DNA of 64,000 nucleotides from PALSA-660 sp963726435 (GTDB lineage: Bacteria > Actinomycetota > Coriobacteriia > Anaerosomatales > PALSA-660). A program made the position numbers and the translations under genes. Shown here in pieces: positions 42,756 to 52,506 of the stretch (position 1 is its first letter; the number at the start of each line of letters is the position of its first letter). The notes under the pieces were generated by a model. That model saw nothing but the letters and a program-made list of their open reading frames with translations. It was not told where the DNA came from and made no database searches. Location: NCBI GenBank assembly GCA_963726435.1, contig CAVSCJ010000006.1, forward strand, positions 1-64,000, given 5' to 3'.

Positions 42756-45176
42756 ATGCGCGTATCGATGAAGTGGCTGCGCGAGCTGGTCGACGTGAAG
42801 CTTCCGGTCGAGGAGCTCATCGACCTTCTCGACATGACCGGCACCAAGGTCGAGGCCGTACACACGCTGGGTTCCACGCTCGAGGGCGTGGTCGTCGGTC
42901 GCATCCTGAGCAAGGTCCGCCACCCGGACGCCGAGACGCTGTGGGTCACCACGGTGGACGTGGGCGGAGGGAGCCCGCTGAACATCGTGTGCGGCGCTCA
43001 GAACTTCGAGGCCGGCGACGTGGTGCCGGTGGCGATGGTCGGGGCGACCCTCCCGAACGGCGTCACCATCAAGAAGGCCAAGCTGCGCGGCATCGTGAGC
43101 GAGGGCATGAACTGCTCTCCCGCGGAGCTGGGGACCGGCTCGGACGCCTCCGGGCTGATGATCCTCCCGGCCGATGCTCCGGTCGGTATGCCGTTCGCGC
43201 AGTACTACGGGATGTCCGACACGGTGCTCGAGCTCGAAGTAACCCCCAATCGTCCCGACTGCTTGTCCATGGCTGGCGTGGCTCGCGAGGTCGGCGCCAT
43301 CACGGGCGCGCGCGCGAACGTGCCCGCGAGCACACCCGAGGAGTCCGGCGCGCCTGCGGCGGCATCCGTGAGCGTAACGATCGAGGACCCGGCTCTGTGC
43401 CCTCGCTACACCGCGCGGCTCGTCCGCGGCGTGAGGATCGGCCCCTCGCCCGATTGGCTCGCCCAGCGGGTGGCGGCAGCGGGCGCTCGCCCGATCAGCA
43501 ACGTGGTCGACGTCACGAACTACGTCATGTTCGAGCTCGGACAGCCTCTGCACGCCTTCGACGCCGCCACCCTGGCCGAGGCGGAGGGCAAGCGAGCGAT
43601 CATCGTGCGCCTCGCCCAGCCGGGCGAACGGCTCGTAACCCTCGACGGCCAGGATCGCGGGCTCGCCGACGACACTCTCGTCATCTCGGACGCGAGCGGC
43701 GCCGTCGCGCTCGCCGGAGTCATGGGGGGAGACGCGACCGAGGTCTCCGACTCCACGGTCGATATCCTTCTCGAAGCCGCCTGCTTCTCGGCGCCCTCCG
43801 TCGGGCGGACCAGCCGCCGGCTGTCCCTTATCTCCGAGGCGTCGAGCCGCTTCGAGCGCGGGGTCGACCCGAACGGGTGCGTCGCGGCTCTCGACCGCGC
43901 GGCGCAGCTGTTGGCGGAGGTGGCGGGCGGAACCGTCGCGCCGGGCGTGGTCGACGCGTATCCGGTTCCGATCGCGCCCGCGGTGGTGCCCCTGCGCGTG
44001 TCGCGGCTGGATTCGCTCCTGGGCATCGACCTGAGCCGGGACCGGGTCGCGGAGATCCTCGAGCGGCTCGGACTCGTGGTCGAGGGCGACGGCGACATCC
44101 TGGCGGTCACAGTCCCCACCTTCCGGCCCGACTTGGAGCGTGAGGTCGATCTGATCGAGGAAGTGGTGCGGGTCCATGGGATGGGCGAGGTCGCCTCGAC
44201 GCTGCCGGCGGGACGAGGCCGGATCGGCGGCCTGACGCCCGAGCAGCGCCGCCGCGAGCGGGTCGGCGCTGCCCTGCGGGGAGCGGGACTGAACGAGGCG
44301 ATCACCTGGTCTTTCGCGGATCCGGCCGACGTTGAGCGCGTCGGATGGGTGTTCGGCCCCGACGAGCGTCCCGTCCGCCTTCTCAACCCGATGAGCTCCG
44401 AGCAGTCGCTGATGCGGTTCACCACGCTTCCCGGGTTGATCCGGGCCGTGGCAGACAACCGCCGCAAGGGCGTGGCCGACGTGCATCTCTACGAGATAGG
44501 CACCGTGTGGCGGACGGCTCCGGGCCGCAAGCAGCCAAAGGAGCGCTCGGTCGTCGCGGGTGTTCTCTCCGGGTCGTGGAACCCCCCCGGCTGGAACGAC
44601 CCGCCCGTGCAACTCGACCTCTTCGACGCGAAGGGCGCGGTGGAGTCGGTCGTCGAGGAGCTGGGGATCGCCCGTTTCCGCTTGCGTCCGAGCGACCTGC
44701 CACACCTCCAGCCCGGCCGCAGCGCCGAGGTGATGATAGGCGGGGACGTCATCGGATGGCTGGGCGAGGTCCATCCCGGCGTCCTGGCAGCCTACGACTG
44801 CGATGACGGAGGCCCCGTAGCCGTCTTCGAGCTCCAGCTCAAGTCACTGCTGAAGGCCGCTCGCGACGTGCGTCCCTTCATCGACCTGCCAAGGTTCCCG
44901 GGAGTGAAGATGGACCTGGCGATCGTCGTGGCTGACGGCGTGCCAGCGGAGCGTGTGGAGCAGGCCATATGGTCGGCGGGCGGCAAGCTGCTCGATGACG
45001 TCCGCCTGTTCGACGCCTACCGGGGCGAGGGGGTGGCCGCCGGGCATACCTCGCTGGCTTTCGCGCTCGTATACCGCGATCCCGGTCGGACGCTGACCGA
45101 CGAGGAGGTCGCGGCCGTCCACGACAAGGTCGTGCGCAAGGTCACGTCGGCAGTCGGCGGGGAGCTGCGCTCCTGA
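42756..45176 (+). CDS. pheT: Phenylalanyl-tRNA synthetase beta subunit
   Basis: An 806-residue subunit with N-terminal tRNA-binding EMAP-like domain (VVVGRILSKVRHPDAETL), the B3/4 editing domain, the B5 domain, the inactive class II core and the C-terminal ferredoxin-like anticodon-binding domain (RPFIDLPRFPGVKMDLAIVV, TDEEVAAVHDKVVRKV). ATG 42756 is 26 bases after pheS. Length is normal. Confidence 0.96.
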   Translation: MRVSMKWLRELVDVKLPVEELIDLLDMTGTKVEAVHTLGSTLEGVVVGRILSKVRHPDAETLWVTTVDVGGGSPLNIVCGAQNFEAGDVVPVAMVGATLPNGVTIKKAKLRGIVSEGMNCSPAELGTGSDASGLMILPADAPVGMPFAQYYGMSDTVLELEVTPNRPDCLSMAGVAREVGAITGARANVPASTPEESGAPAAASVSVTIEDPALCPRYTARLVRGVRIGPSPDWLAQRVAAAGARPISNVVDVTNYVMFELGQPLHAFDAATLAEAEGKRAIIVRLAQPGERLVTLDGQDRGLADDTLVISDASGAVALAGVMGGDATEVSDSTVDILLEAACFSAPSVGRTSRRLSLISEASSRFERGVDPNGCVAALDRAAQLLAEVAGGTVAPGVVDAYPVPIAPAVVPLRVSRLDSLLGIDLSRDRVAEILERLGLVVEGDGDILAVTVPTFRPDLEREVDLIEEVVRVHGMGEVASTLPAGRGRIGGLTPEQRRRERVGAALRGAGLNEAITWSFADPADVERVGWVFGPDERPVRLLNPMSSEQSLMRFTTLPGLIRAVADNRRKGVADVHLYEIGTVWRTAPGRKQPKERSVVAGVLSGSWNPPGWNDPPVQLDLFDAKGAVESVVEELGIARFRLRPSDLPHLQPGRSAEVMIGGDVIGWLGEVHPGVLAAYDCDDGGPVAVFELQLKSLLKAARDVRPFIDLPRFPGVKMDLAIVVADGVPAERVEQAIWSAGGKLLDDVRLFDAYRGEGVAAGHTSLAFALVYRDPGRTLTDEEVAAVHDKVVRKVTSAVGGELRS

Positions 45177-45219
45177 AGGCGGCCTGGGCTGCCTCCCGGA
45201 CGAGGCCGCGACGTCGAGC

Positions 45220-45238
45220 ATCAGCCGAGTCAGCTGAT
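45220..45238 (+). terminator. Small hairpin after pheT
   Basis: ATCAGC at 45220-45225 pairs with GCTGAT at 45233-45238 over a seven-base loop, then ACAGATATATT. A weak terminator. Confidence 0.4.
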
Positions 45239-45288
45239 ACAGATATATTGCATATTGTTTGACCTGTATGCCTTTCTTGATGTAGGGT
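45239..45288 (+). promoter_or_regulatory. AT-rich promoter/operator island ahead of argC
   Basis: A conspicuous AT-rich stretch in a GC-rich setting. TTGACC at 45259-45264 and TAGGGT at 45283-45288 (spacing 18) form a possible promoter. ATTGCATATTG at about 45247-45257 overlaps it and resembles actinobacterial ARG-box half sites (TTGCATA). ArgR is encoded in this operon, so ArgR control is likely, but the second half site is poor. Confidence 0.4.
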
Positions 45289-45307
45289 GCAGATACGCGA
45301 CGCACGT

Positions 45308-45338
45308 CGACGGCCCGTGCAGGCAGCGCGGGCCGTCG
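45308..45338 (+). other. Ten-bp leader hairpin just before argC
   Basis: CGACGGCCCG at 45308-45317 pairs perfectly with CGGGCCGTCG at 45329-45338; the ribosome site GGAGG follows nine bases later. It lies in the argC leader, downstream of the promoter. Confidence 0.55.
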
Positions 45339-45356
45339 GCATACCGGGAGGCATCC

Positions 45357-46394
45357 ATGCTCAGGGCGGCGGTCATAGGAGCGGCCGGCTACACGGGGAT
45401 CGAGACCGTGCGGCTCCTGCTCGGTCATCCCGACATCGAAGTGACCGTCGTCACGTCGGCCACGGACGCGGGTCGAGCGTTGGAGGACGTCTATCCTGCG
45501 CTCGCCGGCAGCGGCCTCGTCTTCGAGGACCCGGATGCCTGCGACATCTCGGGCAGCGCCGACGTCGCGTTCCTCGCGGTGCCTCATACCGCCTCGCTGG
45601 CGCTCGCGCCCGCGCTGCTCGACGCCGGACTGACCGTGATCGACCTCTCCGCGGACTTCCGGCTCAAGGACGCGGCGGTATACGAGTCGTGGTACGGCAC
45701 TCCGCACACCGCGCCCGAGCTGCTGGAACGCGCTGTCTACGGCCTGCCGGAGCTGACGCGCAACTCGCTCGGCGGCGCCAGGCTCGTGGCGTGTGCAGGC
45801 TGCTACCCCACTGCATCCGCGCTGGCAGCGTCGCCCGCGATCGAGGCCGGGTTGTTGGCCGCGGGACCCATCATGATCGACGCCAAGTCCGGCGTTTCGG
45901 GCGCAGGCAGGAAGCCGGAGCCGGGGACTGCCTACTGTGCCGCCGACGAGTCCGTCTCCCCCTACAAGGTGGGTTCGCACCGGCACACGCCGGAGATCGT
46001 CCAGACCCTCTCCGCCGTCGCGGGCGGGCCGATCTCCGTCTGCTTCGCACCGCACCTGGTCCCGATGAGCCGCGGGCTTCTCGCGACCGTGTACATGCGC
46101 GCCGCCGAGGGCCTGACCGCCGCCGACGCGATCGACGCCTACAGGGCCCGCTACGACGGCGAGCCGTTCGTGACAGTGCACCCCGATGGGCGGATGCCGT
46201 CGACCCGCGAGGTCTCCGGCACCAACCGCGCGCACATCGGCTTGGCGATGGACGCGATGTCGGGGACGCTCGTCGTCGCGTGCGCCATAGACAACCTCGT
46301 GAAGGGCTCGGGCGGCCAGGCGATCCAGTGCGCGAACATCGCCCTGGGGCTCGACGAGTCCGCTGGTCTCGCCGCCTTCGGCCCGGTCGTCTAG
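45357..46394 (+). CDS. argC: N-acetyl-gamma-glutamyl-phosphate reductase
   Basis: Third step of arginine synthesis, NADPH-dependent. The 345-residue product has the nucleotide-binding start AAVIGAAGYTGIETVRLL, the catalytic Cys near residue 149 in ACAGCYPTA, SHRHTPEI, and AIDNLVKGSGGQAIQ. ATG 45357 has GGAGG six bases upstream. First gene of argCJBDFRGH. Confidence 0.96.
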   Translation: MLRAAVIGAAGYTGIETVRLLLGHPDIEVTVVTSATDAGRALEDVYPALAGSGLVFEDPDACDISGSADVAFLAVPHTASLALAPALLDAGLTVIDLSADFRLKDAAVYESWYGTPHTAPELLERAVYGLPELTRNSLGGARLVACAGCYPTASALAASPAIEAGLLAAGPIMIDAKSGVSGAGRKPEPGTAYCAADESVSPYKVGSHRHTPEIVQTLSAVAGGPISVCFAPHLVPMSRGLLATVYMRAAEGLTAADAIDAYRARYDGEPFVTVHPDGRMPSTREVSGTNRAHIGLAMDAMSGTLVVACAIDNLVKGSGGQAIQCANIALGLDESAGLAAFGPVV

Positions 46395-46405
46395 GAGGCC
46401 TGACG

Positions 46406-47635
46406 ATGGCGCCGTCTTTGGAGACACCCGGATTCGAGCCCGTCGAAGGCGGCGTCACCGCGCCGAAGGGCTTCGTCGCTGCCGCGGCCGCGGCCGGGCT
46501 GAAGAAGTCCGGTCGCCCTGACGTGGCTCTCCTCGCGGCGTCCCGCGCGGTTCCGGCTGCGGCCGTGTTCACCACCAACCTAGTGGCGGCGGCGCCCGTG
46601 CTCGTGAGTCGCGAGCACATCGCGAGCGGGACCGCGCGCGCTGTGATCACCAACGCGGGCAACGCGAACGCATGCACGGGCGCGCAGGGGCTGGCCGACG
46701 CTCTGTCGATGGCGGAGGCGACCGCCGACGCGCTCGCCTGCTCCCCGGCGGACGTGATCGTGGCCTCGACCGGTGTGATCGGAGTCCCCCTCCCGGTCGG
46801 GATCGTGCTCTCCGCGGTCGCGGAGGCGGCCGCGGCTCTCGACGCCGACTCCGGCCGCGATGCCGCCGAGGCGATCATGACGACCGACACCTTCCCCAAG
46901 CAGTCCGCGTTCACCGTCGTCACGGGCGGCAACCTCTACACCGTCGGCGGCATGGCCAAGGGCTCGGGGATGATCAAGCCCGACATGGCCACGATGTTGG
47001 CGTACGTCACGACGGACGCGCCGCTGACCTCACAGGCGTGCGATGCCGCGCTGCGCGCGGCCGTCGGACGCACGTTCAACCGCATCACGGTCGACTCCGA
47101 CACCTCGACCAACGACATGTGCATCCTGATGGCCTCCGGCGCGGCTGGAGGGGACCCGATCGGCCCTGCGGACGAGGCGTTCGCTCCCGTCGCGCAGGCG
47201 ATCCACATCGTCTGCGGCGAACTCGCGCGCATGATCGTCCGAGACGGCGAGGGAGCGACGAAGTTCGTCGAGATCACGGTGAACGGAGCGCGCAGCGAGG
47301 AGGACGCCGAGCTCGCGGCCTTCGCCATCGCGGATTCCCCGCTGTGCAAGACCGCGATCTACGGCGGGGACGCCAACTGGGGCAGGGTCGCGATGGCGAT
47401 CGGGAAGTCGGGCGCCTACGTGGACCCCGACGCCTTCGACGTCGTGTTCGCCGGCGTGCCGACGTGCCGGGCAGGCGCCGCCCTGGACTTCGACGAGGAC
47501 GCCGCGGCCGCGGCCCTGGGGCGGCACGACGTCGACATCTCGGTGGACCTCAACGTGGGGGTGCACTCCGCGACCGTTTGGACCTGTGACCTGAGCTACG
47601 ACTACATCCGCATCAACGGGGACTACCGCAGCTAG
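46406..47635 (+). CDS. argJ: Bifunctional ornithine acetyltransferase / N-acetylglutamate synthase
   Basis: Transfers acetyl from N-acetylornithine to glutamate, recycling the acetyl group. The 409-residue precursor is cleaved at the conserved Thr about 195 in KPDMATMLAY to make the alpha and beta chains. Also TNAGNANACTG, SDTSTNDMCIL and the C terminus INGDYRS. It follows argC by 11 bases with AGGAGGCC upstream. No argA or argE is needed for the cyclic route. Confidence 0.96.
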   Translation: MAPSLETPGFEPVEGGVTAPKGFVAAAAAAGLKKSGRPDVALLAASRAVPAAAVFTTNLVAAAPVLVSREHIASGTARAVITNAGNANACTGAQGLADALSMAEATADALACSPADVIVASTGVIGVPLPVGIVLSAVAEAAAALDADSGRDAAEAIMTTDTFPKQSAFTVVTGGNLYTVGGMAKGSGMIKPDMATMLAYVTTDAPLTSQACDAALRAAVGRTFNRITVDSDTSTNDMCILMASGAAGGDPIGPADEAFAPVAQAIHIVCGELARMIVRDGEGATKFVEITVNGARSEEDAELAAFAIADSPLCKTAIYGGDANWGRVAMAIGKSGAYVDPDAFDVVFAGVPTCRAGAALDFDEDAAAAALGRHDVDISVDLNVGVHSATVWTCDLSYDYIRINGDYRS

Positions 47636-47672
47636 AGGGCCGCACCGGCACATCGACGATTCGGAGATCGAA

Positions 47673-48578
47673 GTGGAAGTCGAGCACCTGTTGAACAAGG
47701 CCGAAACGCTCACGGAGGCGCTTCCCTGGATCAAGTCGGCTTGGGGATCGACCGTGGTGGTCAAGTACGGTGGCGCCACGATGACCGATCCCGCACTGCG
47801 CGAGATGGTCGCCTCCGACCTCGTGCTCATGAAGCTCGTCGGTGTCAACCCGGTCATCGTCCACGGGGGCGGACCGGAGATCACCTCGTACATGGAGCGG
47901 CTGAACATGCCGGTCGAGTTCCATGACGGACTGCGGGTGACCGACGACGCGGCCATGGAAGTCGTGAAGATGGTGCTGGTCGGCAAGGTCAACAAGGAGA
48001 TCGTCTCCGCCATCAACCGGCACGGCCGACTCGCGGTCGGCATCGCGGGCGATGACGGGAACCTGATCAAGGCGCGGCCGGTCTCGGAGCGTCTCGGGCG
48101 GGCCGGCGAGGTCGAGTCGATCGACACCACGGTGGTGGCGAACCTCATCGAGGACGGGTTCATCCCAGTCATCGCGACGGTGGGCTACGGCGAGGACGGC
48201 GGTTCCTACAACATCAACGCGGACCTGGTGGCGGGTGAGATGGCGACGGCGCTCGGGGCCGCGAAGGTCATCTTCCTCACCGACGTCGACGGCCTCTACG
48301 CCGACTTCGAGGACAAGGGGTCGCTCATAAGCGCACTCTCTCTGGCCGAGGTCGAGACGCTGATCGCGGAGGACCGGCTGTCGGCCGGCATGATCCCAAA
48401 GGTGGGCGGGTGCGCGGTGGCGCTGCGCGGCGGAGTCCCTCGCGCGCACATCCTCAACGGCAAGCTGCCCCACGCCCTTCTGCTCGAGGTGTTCACCGAC
48501 GAAGGCGTGGGCACGATGATCATCGCCGACGGCGAGCCGGCCACTCCCTCGCCCGACTTCGAGGCCGGAAGGAGATGA
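47673..48578 (+). CDS. argB: Acetylglutamate kinase
   Basis: Phosphorylates N-acetylglutamate. The 301-residue product has VVVKYGGATM (where most have KYGGNAM), NPVIVHGGGPEIT, SYNINADLVAGEMATALGA, and GGCAVALRGGVPRAHIL. The N-terminal helix typical of arginine-sensitive hexameric enzymes (VEHLLNKAETLTEALPWI) is present, so feedback by arginine is likely. GTG 47673 with GGAGA upstream. Confidence 0.96.
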   Translation: MEVEHLLNKAETLTEALPWIKSAWGSTVVVKYGGATMTDPALREMVASDLVLMKLVGVNPVIVHGGGPEITSYMERLNMPVEFHDGLRVTDDAAMEVVKMVLVGKVNKEIVSAINRHGRLAVGIAGDDGNLIKARPVSERLGRAGEVESIDTTVVANLIEDGFIPVIATVGYGEDGGSYNINADLVAGEMATALGAAKVIFLTDVDGLYADFEDKGSLISALSLAEVETLIAEDRLSAGMIPKVGGCAVALRGGVPRAHILNGKLPHALLLEVFTDEGVGTMIIADGEPATPSPDFEAGRR

Positions 48579-48584
48579 GCTAGC

Positions 48585-49781
48585 ATGGGCGCCCGGCTCG
48601 AGCAGATCGCGGCGCTGGACGCCGAGTTCCACATGCACACCTACTCCCGCAAGCCGGTGCTGTTCGTGCGCGGCAGGGGCATGCGTCTCTACGACGAAGA
48701 CGATCGGGAGTACCTGGATTTCGTCTCGGGCATCGGAGCCGTCAACCTCGGCCACAGTCATCCAAGAGTGGTGGAGGCGGTGCGCGAGCAGATCGGCTTG
48801 CTGACCCACGTGAGCAACCTCTACTACGTGGAGCATCGCGACGAGTTGGCGCGGGACATCGCGACGCTCTTCGGCTCGCCGTCGAGGGTGTTCTTCTGCA
48901 ACTCGGGCACCGAGGCGACAGAGGGAGCGGTGAAGCTGGCCCGGCGGTGGGGGCTGGCCCAGCGCGGCGAGAAGTGCCACCGCGTGGTCACCGCCGAGCG
49001 CTCGTTCCACGGCCGGACCCTTGCCGCGCTGGCGGCCACGGGGCAACCCAGCAAGCAGGAAGCCTTCGAGCCTCTGCCGTCGGGGTTCGCCCACGTGCCG
49101 CTGAACGACCTCGCGAGCCTGGAGGCCGTCGTCGACGAACGCACCTGTGCCGTGCTGCTCGAGCCCGTTCAGGGCGAGGGCGGCGTCTACCCGTGCGATC
49201 CGGACTACCTGACCGCGGTCCGCGCTCTGTGCGACCAGCGCGAGGTGCTCCTCATGTTCGACGAAGTGCAGACGGGGCTCATGCGCTGCGGGACGCCCTT
49301 CGCATGGCAGCATTTCGGCGTGGCCCCCGACGTGGCCTACCTGGCGAAGTCGCTGGCCAACGGGCTGCCCGCCGGAGCGATCGTGGCTCGCGAAGAGGTG
49401 GCCGACGCCTTCGTGCCGGGAGACCACGGGTCGACCTTCGGAGGAGGGCCGGTCATCGCCGCCGCTGCCCGGGCCTGCTTGAAGGCGCTCTCCGACGAAG
49501 ACCTCGGGAGCAACGCGATCGCCGTCGGCGCCTACCTGCGCGAAGGACTCCGCTCGCTGTCCACCGGCATCCACGCCGTGACGGAGGTGCGCGGGATCGG
49601 CCTCATGAACGCCATCGAGTTCTCGGAGCCGATAGCCGCGGACGTAGCGTCGTCCGGCCTGGCGAAGGGGCTCGTGCTCAATAACATAGGCTCGCATATT
49701 CTGCGTATTCTTCCACCGTTGATGTGCTCGCGGGCCGAGATTGATACACTACTGGCCGGACTCTATGAGGTATTGTCGTGA
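48585..49781 (+). CDS. argD: Acetylornithine aminotransferase
   Basis: PLP enzyme that makes N-acetylornithine. The 398-residue product has YLDFVSGIGAVNLGHSHP, FFCNSGTEATEGAVKLAR, LMFDEVQTG, and the PLP Lys near residue 254 in AYLAKSLANG. The ATG follows AGGAGATG. Its last 35 codons are unusually AT-rich (ATT, AAT, ATA), unlike the rest of the gene. The stop overlaps a GTG that may start argF. Confidence 0.95.
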   Translation: MGARLEQIAALDAEFHMHTYSRKPVLFVRGRGMRLYDEDDREYLDFVSGIGAVNLGHSHPRVVEAVREQIGLLTHVSNLYYVEHRDELARDIATLFGSPSRVFFCNSGTEATEGAVKLARRWGLAQRGEKCHRVVTAERSFHGRTLAALAATGQPSKQEAFEPLPSGFAHVPLNDLASLEAVVDERTCAVLLEPVQGEGGVYPCDPDYLTAVRALCDQREVLLMFDEVQTGLMRCGTPFAWQHFGVAPDVAYLAKSLANGLPAGAIVAREEVADAFVPGDHGSTFGGGPVIAAAARACLKALSDEDLGSNAIAVGAYLREGLRSLSTGIHAVTEVRGIGLMNAIEFSEPIAADVASSGLAKGLVLNNIGSHILRILPPLMCSRAEIDTLLAGLYEVLS

Positions 49782-49804
49782 CACCCTCACAGAACGGGGA
49801 AGTG

Positions 49805-50740
49805 ATGGAGGCACTTGTGGGTCGGGATGTGCTCACCCTGGGTGAATTCACGCCCGACCTGCTCCGCTTCTTCCTCGAGCGCGTGGAGATCCAGAAGCGG
49901 ATGGCGGTCACGACCGCGGCGACCTCCAAGCCTCTCGCCGGCAAGTCGATCGCGATCATCATGCTCAAGCCCTCGCTGCGCACGCGGGTCAGCTTCGAGC
50001 TCGCGGTGACCCGTCTCGGGGGGACCCCGGTCATGCTGGTTGGAGAAGGCAGCGTGTTCTCCCGCGGCGAGTGCGTGAAGGACACCGTCAAGGTGCTCGA
50101 GCGCTACGTGGACGGCATCGTGCTGCGCACGCACGCGCAGGCGCACATCGAGGAGGTCTCCGAGTTCGCTTCGGTACCTGTCATCAACGCGCTGACCGAC
50201 GACTACCACCCGTGCCAGGTGCTGGCCGACCTGGTGACGATCTCCGAGCACAAGGGCCGAACCGCCGGCATCAGGGCCGCGTACTTCGGTGACGGCAACA
50301 ACATGGCGAACACCCTTCTGATCGGAGCGGCTCTTGCGGGGATGCACCTGACCGTGTGCTGCCCCGAGGGGTCGGAACCGCTGCCGGCCGCGCTCGCTCG
50401 AGCGCAGGAGATCGCGCCGGCCACCGGCTCGATACTGTCGGTCGAGCGGGACCCGAAGACCGCGGTGGACGGCGCAGACGTCGTGATCACGGACACCTGG
50501 GCTTCGATGGGCCAGGAGGACGAGCATGCGGAGCGTGTGAAGCGCTTCGCCCCCTATCAGGTGAACGCGCAGCTCATGGCGTTGGCGGCGCCGGGTGCGC
50601 TGTTCATGCACTGCCTACCCGCCCATCGCGGCGAGGAGGTCACGGATGAGGTGATCGACTCGTCCGCTTCCGTGGTGTACGACGAGGCCGAGAACCGGCT
50701 GCATGCCCAGAAGGCTCTGTTGACGATGGTGATGGGGTGA
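49805..50740 (+). CDS. argF: Ornithine carbamoyltransferase
   Basis: Forms citrulline. Carbamoyl-phosphate motif SLRTRVSF, HAQAHIEEVSEFASVPVINALTDDYHPCQVLAD, DTWASMGQE and HCLPAHRGEEVTDEV are all in place. The ATG at 49805 fits family starts (LVGRDVLTLGEFTP soon after Met) and has GGGGA upstream. A GTG at 49778 overlapping the argD stop (GTGA) is also in frame and would add nine residues. 311 or 320 residues. Confidence 0.95.
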   Translation: MEALVGRDVLTLGEFTPDLLRFFLERVEIQKRMAVTTAATSKPLAGKSIAIIMLKPSLRTRVSFELAVTRLGGTPVMLVGEGSVFSRGECVKDTVKVLERYVDGIVLRTHAQAHIEEVSEFASVPVINALTDDYHPCQVLADLVTISEHKGRTAGIRAAYFGDGNNMANTLLIGAALAGMHLTVCCPEGSEPLPAALARAQEIAPATGSILSVERDPKTAVDGADVVITDTWASMGQEDEHAERVKRFAPYQVNAQLMALAAPGALFMHCLPAHRGEEVTDEVIDSSASVVYDEAENRLHAQKALLTMVMG

Positions 50741-51177
50741 CCGGGATGAGGAAGCGGGCCGAGCGGCAGGAAGTGATCAGGCGCATCGTGCGCAGGGAGC
50801 GCGTGCGAACCCAGCGCGATCTCGTCGAGCGCCTGAAGGAGGAGGGCTTCGTCTGCACCCAGGCGACGGTCTCGCGCGACATCACGGAGATGGGCCTCCG
50901 CAAGCTGCCCGAAGGCGTCTACGTCCTGGCCGAGGACCTGCACCTGCAGCGGATGATCTCGGAGTTGGTCATCCGCGTGGTGCAGGCTGACACCATGCTC
51001 ATCGTCAAGGCCTCGCCAGGGACCGCTCCCGGGGTCGCCGCCGCCCTGGACGACGCGGGTCTCGACGAGGTCCTGGGCTCCATCGCGGGCGACGACACGA
51101 TCCTGATAATCACGCGGAGTGCGGCTGACGCAGCGACCGTGGCCGACACCGTCGAGAAGTACCGCGGGCGCCCCTAG
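50737..51177 (+). CDS. argR: Arginine repressor ArgR
   Basis: Arginine-sensing hexameric repressor. A 146-residue protein with an N-terminal winged helix (RTQRDLVERLKEEGF-TQATVSRDITEMGLRKL) and the C-terminal arginine-binding domain (VKASPGTAPGVAAALDDAGLDEVLGSIAGDDTILII). GTG 50737 overlaps the argF stop (GTGA); an ATG nine bases on is possible. Encoded inside the operon, so it probably controls its own synthesis. Confidence 0.95.
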   Translation: MTGMRKRAERQEVIRRIVRRERVRTQRDLVERLKEEGFVCTQATVSRDITEMGLRKLPEGVYVLAEDLHLQRMISELVIRVVQADTMLIVKASPGTAPGVAAALDDAGLDEVLGSIAGDDTILIITRSAADAATVADTVEKYRGRP

Positions 51178-51237
51178 AGGGTGGCCGGCTGCAACACCGC
51201 TCCTCCTGACACACCAAGACGCAAAGGAGGGACCCAC

Positions 51238-52465
51238 GTGGCCAAGGCCAAGTGCGTCCTCGCATACTCCGGGGGTCTGGACACCTCGGTGGCCATCCAG
51301 TGGATCCGGGACCACTACGATCTCGACGTCGTGGCGCTCGCTATCGACGTCGGCCAGGAGCGCCAAGACCTCGAGACCGTCCGCCTGAAGGCGCTCGACA
51401 TAGGCGCCTGCGAGTCCGTGGTCAGAGGACGTCCGCGAGGAGTACGTGGGTGAGTTCCTGAGCCGAGCCCTGTGGGCGAACGCACTGTACGAGAACAAGT
51501 ACCCACTGCTCTCCGCCCTCTCGCGCCCGATCATCGTCAAGCACCTCGTCGAGGAGGCGCACCGCACGGGTGCGACCTGCATCGCTCACGGCTGCACCGG
51601 CAAGGGCAACGACCAGGTGCGATTCGAGGTCGGCATCGCGGCGCTCGACCCGGTCCTCAAGGTCCTGGCGCCCGTGCGCGAGTGGGACCTGTGCACGCGC
51701 GAGTTGGAGATGGACTACGCGGCGGCTCACGGCATCCCCGTCCCGACCACCAAGGACAACCCGTACTCTATCGACGACAACCTCTGGGGACGGGCCATCG
51801 AGTGCGGCGTGCTCGAGGACCCATGGGTCGAGCCGCCCGCGGACATCTACACGATGACCAACGACGCGCGCACCGATGAGTGCGGCACCCCCGAGTACGT
51901 CGTGATCTCCTTCGAGCAGGGCCTGCCGGTCGCTCTCGACGGCGTCGCCACCTCCTTCCACGACGTCATCCTCGCGATGAACGACATGGCGGGCCGGCAC
52001 GGCTTCGGGCGCATCGACATGATCGAGAACCGGCTCGTGGGCCTCAAGAGCCGCGAGATCTACGAGGTGCCCGGCGCGCTCACGCTCATCCAGGCGCACA
52101 AGGCCCTCGAGGACCTTTGCCTCGAGCGGGACCTGCTCCACTACAAACTCGGGATCGAGCAGAAGTGGGCGGAGCTGGTCTACAACGGCATGTGGTACTC
52201 GCCGCTGAAGGAGGCTCTCGACGGGTTCGTCGAGACGACCCAGCAGCTCGTGACTGGCGACGTGCGCCTGCGATTCTTCAAGGGTTCGTGCGTGGTGGTC
52301 GGACGCCGCAGCCCTTACTCTCTCTACGACTACGATCTGGCGACCTACGACGCGACAGACACGTTCGATCACAAGGCGGCAAAGGGCTTCATCGACCTGT
52401 GGGGGCTGCCCACGAAGGTGTGGGCGCGCCAGCGCCGCAAGACGGGTACGGAGGGAGAGGTCTAG
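51238..52465 (+). CDS. argG: Argininosuccinate synthase, interrupted by one frameshift
   Basis: Joins citrulline and aspartate. GTG 51238 has a near-perfect AAAGGAGGGA upstream. Frame one gives the P-loop AYSGGLDTSVAIQW and IDVGQERQDLE up to GACESVV; from 51425 the next frame reads EDVREEYVGEFLSRALWANALYENKYPL, then HGCTGKGNDQVRFE, YSIDDNLWGRAIE and FKGSCVVVGRRSPYSLYD. The break is an extra A at 51424 (GTC-A-GAGGAC). About 408 residues once joined, normal length. The argGH genes and the operon are otherwise intact, so an assembly error is likely. Confidence 0.93.
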
Positions 52466-52506
52466 CTCCGCGCGGTCCGCGCCCTCCGTAGGGAACGAGG
52501 AAAGCC

